The notes below the pieces were generated by a model. The model had not been told where the DNA came from. It did no database searches and was given only the letters and a program-made list of their open reading frames with translations. Shown piece after piece: positions 6,932 to 7,367 of a stretch of 7,367 bases of DNA. The DNA comes from an uncultured bacterium (GTDB taxonomy: Bacteria; Chloroflexota; Anaerolineae; JACIWP01), in NCBI GenBank assembly GCA_903872005.1, contig CAIQJD010000114.1, positions 1 through 7,367 of the forward strand, in the 5' to 3' direction. How positions within the stretch are numbered: the stretch's first letter is position 1; the number at the start of each line of letters is the position of its first letter. Position numbers and translations under genes: made by a program.

Positions 6932-7367
6932 ATGAAGATCGCCCTGGGCGCCGATCACGGCGGCTTCGCCCTCAAAGACCGTATCGCCGCGCACTTGCGC
7001 GAGCGTGGCCATGAGGTGATGGACTTCGGGACCGGCGGCCCGGAATCGGTGGACTATCCCGATTACGCGCGCCAGACGGCTCAGGCGGTGGCCGCCGGCC
7101 AATGCGCGCGCGGCATCGTCGTCTGTGGCACCGGCATCGGCGTCAGCATTGCCGCCAATAAGGTGGCCGGCATCCGCGCCGCCCTTTGCACCGACAGTTA
7201 CATGGCGCGCATGAGCCGGCAGCACAACGACGCCAAGGTCCTGGCCCTGGGCGCGCGCGTCCTGGGCGAAGGGCTGGCTCTCGATATCGTGGATGCGTGG
7301 CTGAGCGCCGAATTCGAGGGCGGCCGGCACGCCCGGCGCATCGCCAAGATTCACGAGATTGAGACGC
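6932..7367 (+). CDS. rpiB: Ribose-5-phosphate isomerase B, 3' end outside window
   Basis: This enzyme interconverts ribose 5-phosphate and ribulose 5-phosphate in the pentose phosphate pathway. 145 codons are visible and the family usually has about 145-150, so only a few residues are missing. Conserved features of RpiB/LacAB proteins are ADHGG (7-11, D8 and H9), the catalytic Cys65 in VVCGTGIG (63-70), NKVAGIRAA (76-84) and SRQHND (95-100, H98 and N99). The Cys and HN pair favour RpiB over other sugar isomerases. The start has AGAAAGGA (6915-6922) 9 nt upstream. The 36-nt gap after tsaC contains no terminator-like structure, so it is probably the last visible gene of the same operon. In Bacillus the rpiB homologue likewise sits downstream of prfA, prmC and the sua5-type gene. 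Confidence 0.96.
   Translation, partial: MKIALGADHGGFALKDRIAAHLRERGHEVMDFGTGGPESVDYPDYARQTAQAVAAGQCARGIVVCGTGIGVSIAANKVAGIRAALCTDSYMARMSRQHNDAKVLALGARVLGEGLALDIVDAWLSAEFEGGRHARRIAKIHEIET

Noticed and set aside
5342..7354. 670-codon open frame on the minus strand
   Set aside because: It lies opposite four well-supported genes (prmC end, HAD, tsaC, rpiB), crosses their junctions, and shows no domain. Its length results from high GC at third codon positions of the real genes.
1..7367. Mobile element, CRISPR array, tRNA or toxin-antitoxin pair
   Set aside because: I saw no regularly spaced repeats, terminal inverted repeats, transposase or integrase motifs, or tRNA-like T-loop sequence. All long stretches are explained by housekeeping genes.

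Overview
The window is a GC-rich (by eye about 60-65%) stretch of bacterial chromosome holding two divergently transcribed units of housekeeping genes. The proteins and gene order suggest a Chloroflexota-type organism (Anaerolineae or a relative). The pointers are a very large PBP1A with an Asn in place of the usual His of the glycosyltransferase motif and with Ig-like C-terminal domains, the prfA-prmC-tsaC-rpiB neighbourhood, and a striking excess of the hexamer GCCGGC. This placement is inference from sequence style; no marker gene fixes it.

Layout: positions 3210 down to 1 (minus strand) encode at least 1070 residues of a bifunctional class A penicillin-binding protein, whose 3' end lies outside the window. 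Positions 3211-3450 are a 240-bp divergent intergenic region. It has one sigma70-like promoter for each direction, a 7-bp hairpin in the PBP leader and a perfect 12-bp-arm inverted repeat in the prfA leader. Positions 3451 to the window end (plus strand) carry prfA (RF1), prmC (RF1/RF2 glutamine methyltransferase), a HAD-family hydrolase, tsaC/sua5 (threonylcarbamoyl-AMP synthase) and rpiB (ribose-5-phosphate isomerase B, missing only its last few codons). The first three genes overlap (4 and 16 nt) and the next two gaps are 18 and 36 nt. I see no terminator between them, so they read as one operon.

How the genes work together: RF1 ends translation at UAA/UAG, and PrmC methylates the GGQ glutamine of RF1. 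TsaC makes the activated intermediate for t6A37 of ANN-decoding tRNAs. The three therefore form a translation-fidelity module, with two metabolic enzymes (HAD hydrolase, RpiB) attached. A similar prfA-prmC...sua5-type...rpiB order is known from Bacillus. The PBP works apart from these in cell-wall synthesis and shares only the promoter region.

I found no mobile element, CRISPR array, tRNA or rRNA, and no convincing new system. The most useful second-look items are the prfA leader inverted repeat, the GCCGGC excess and its uneven spread, the interrupted Ig-like domain of the PBP, and the NLPY variant of the PrmC active-site motif.
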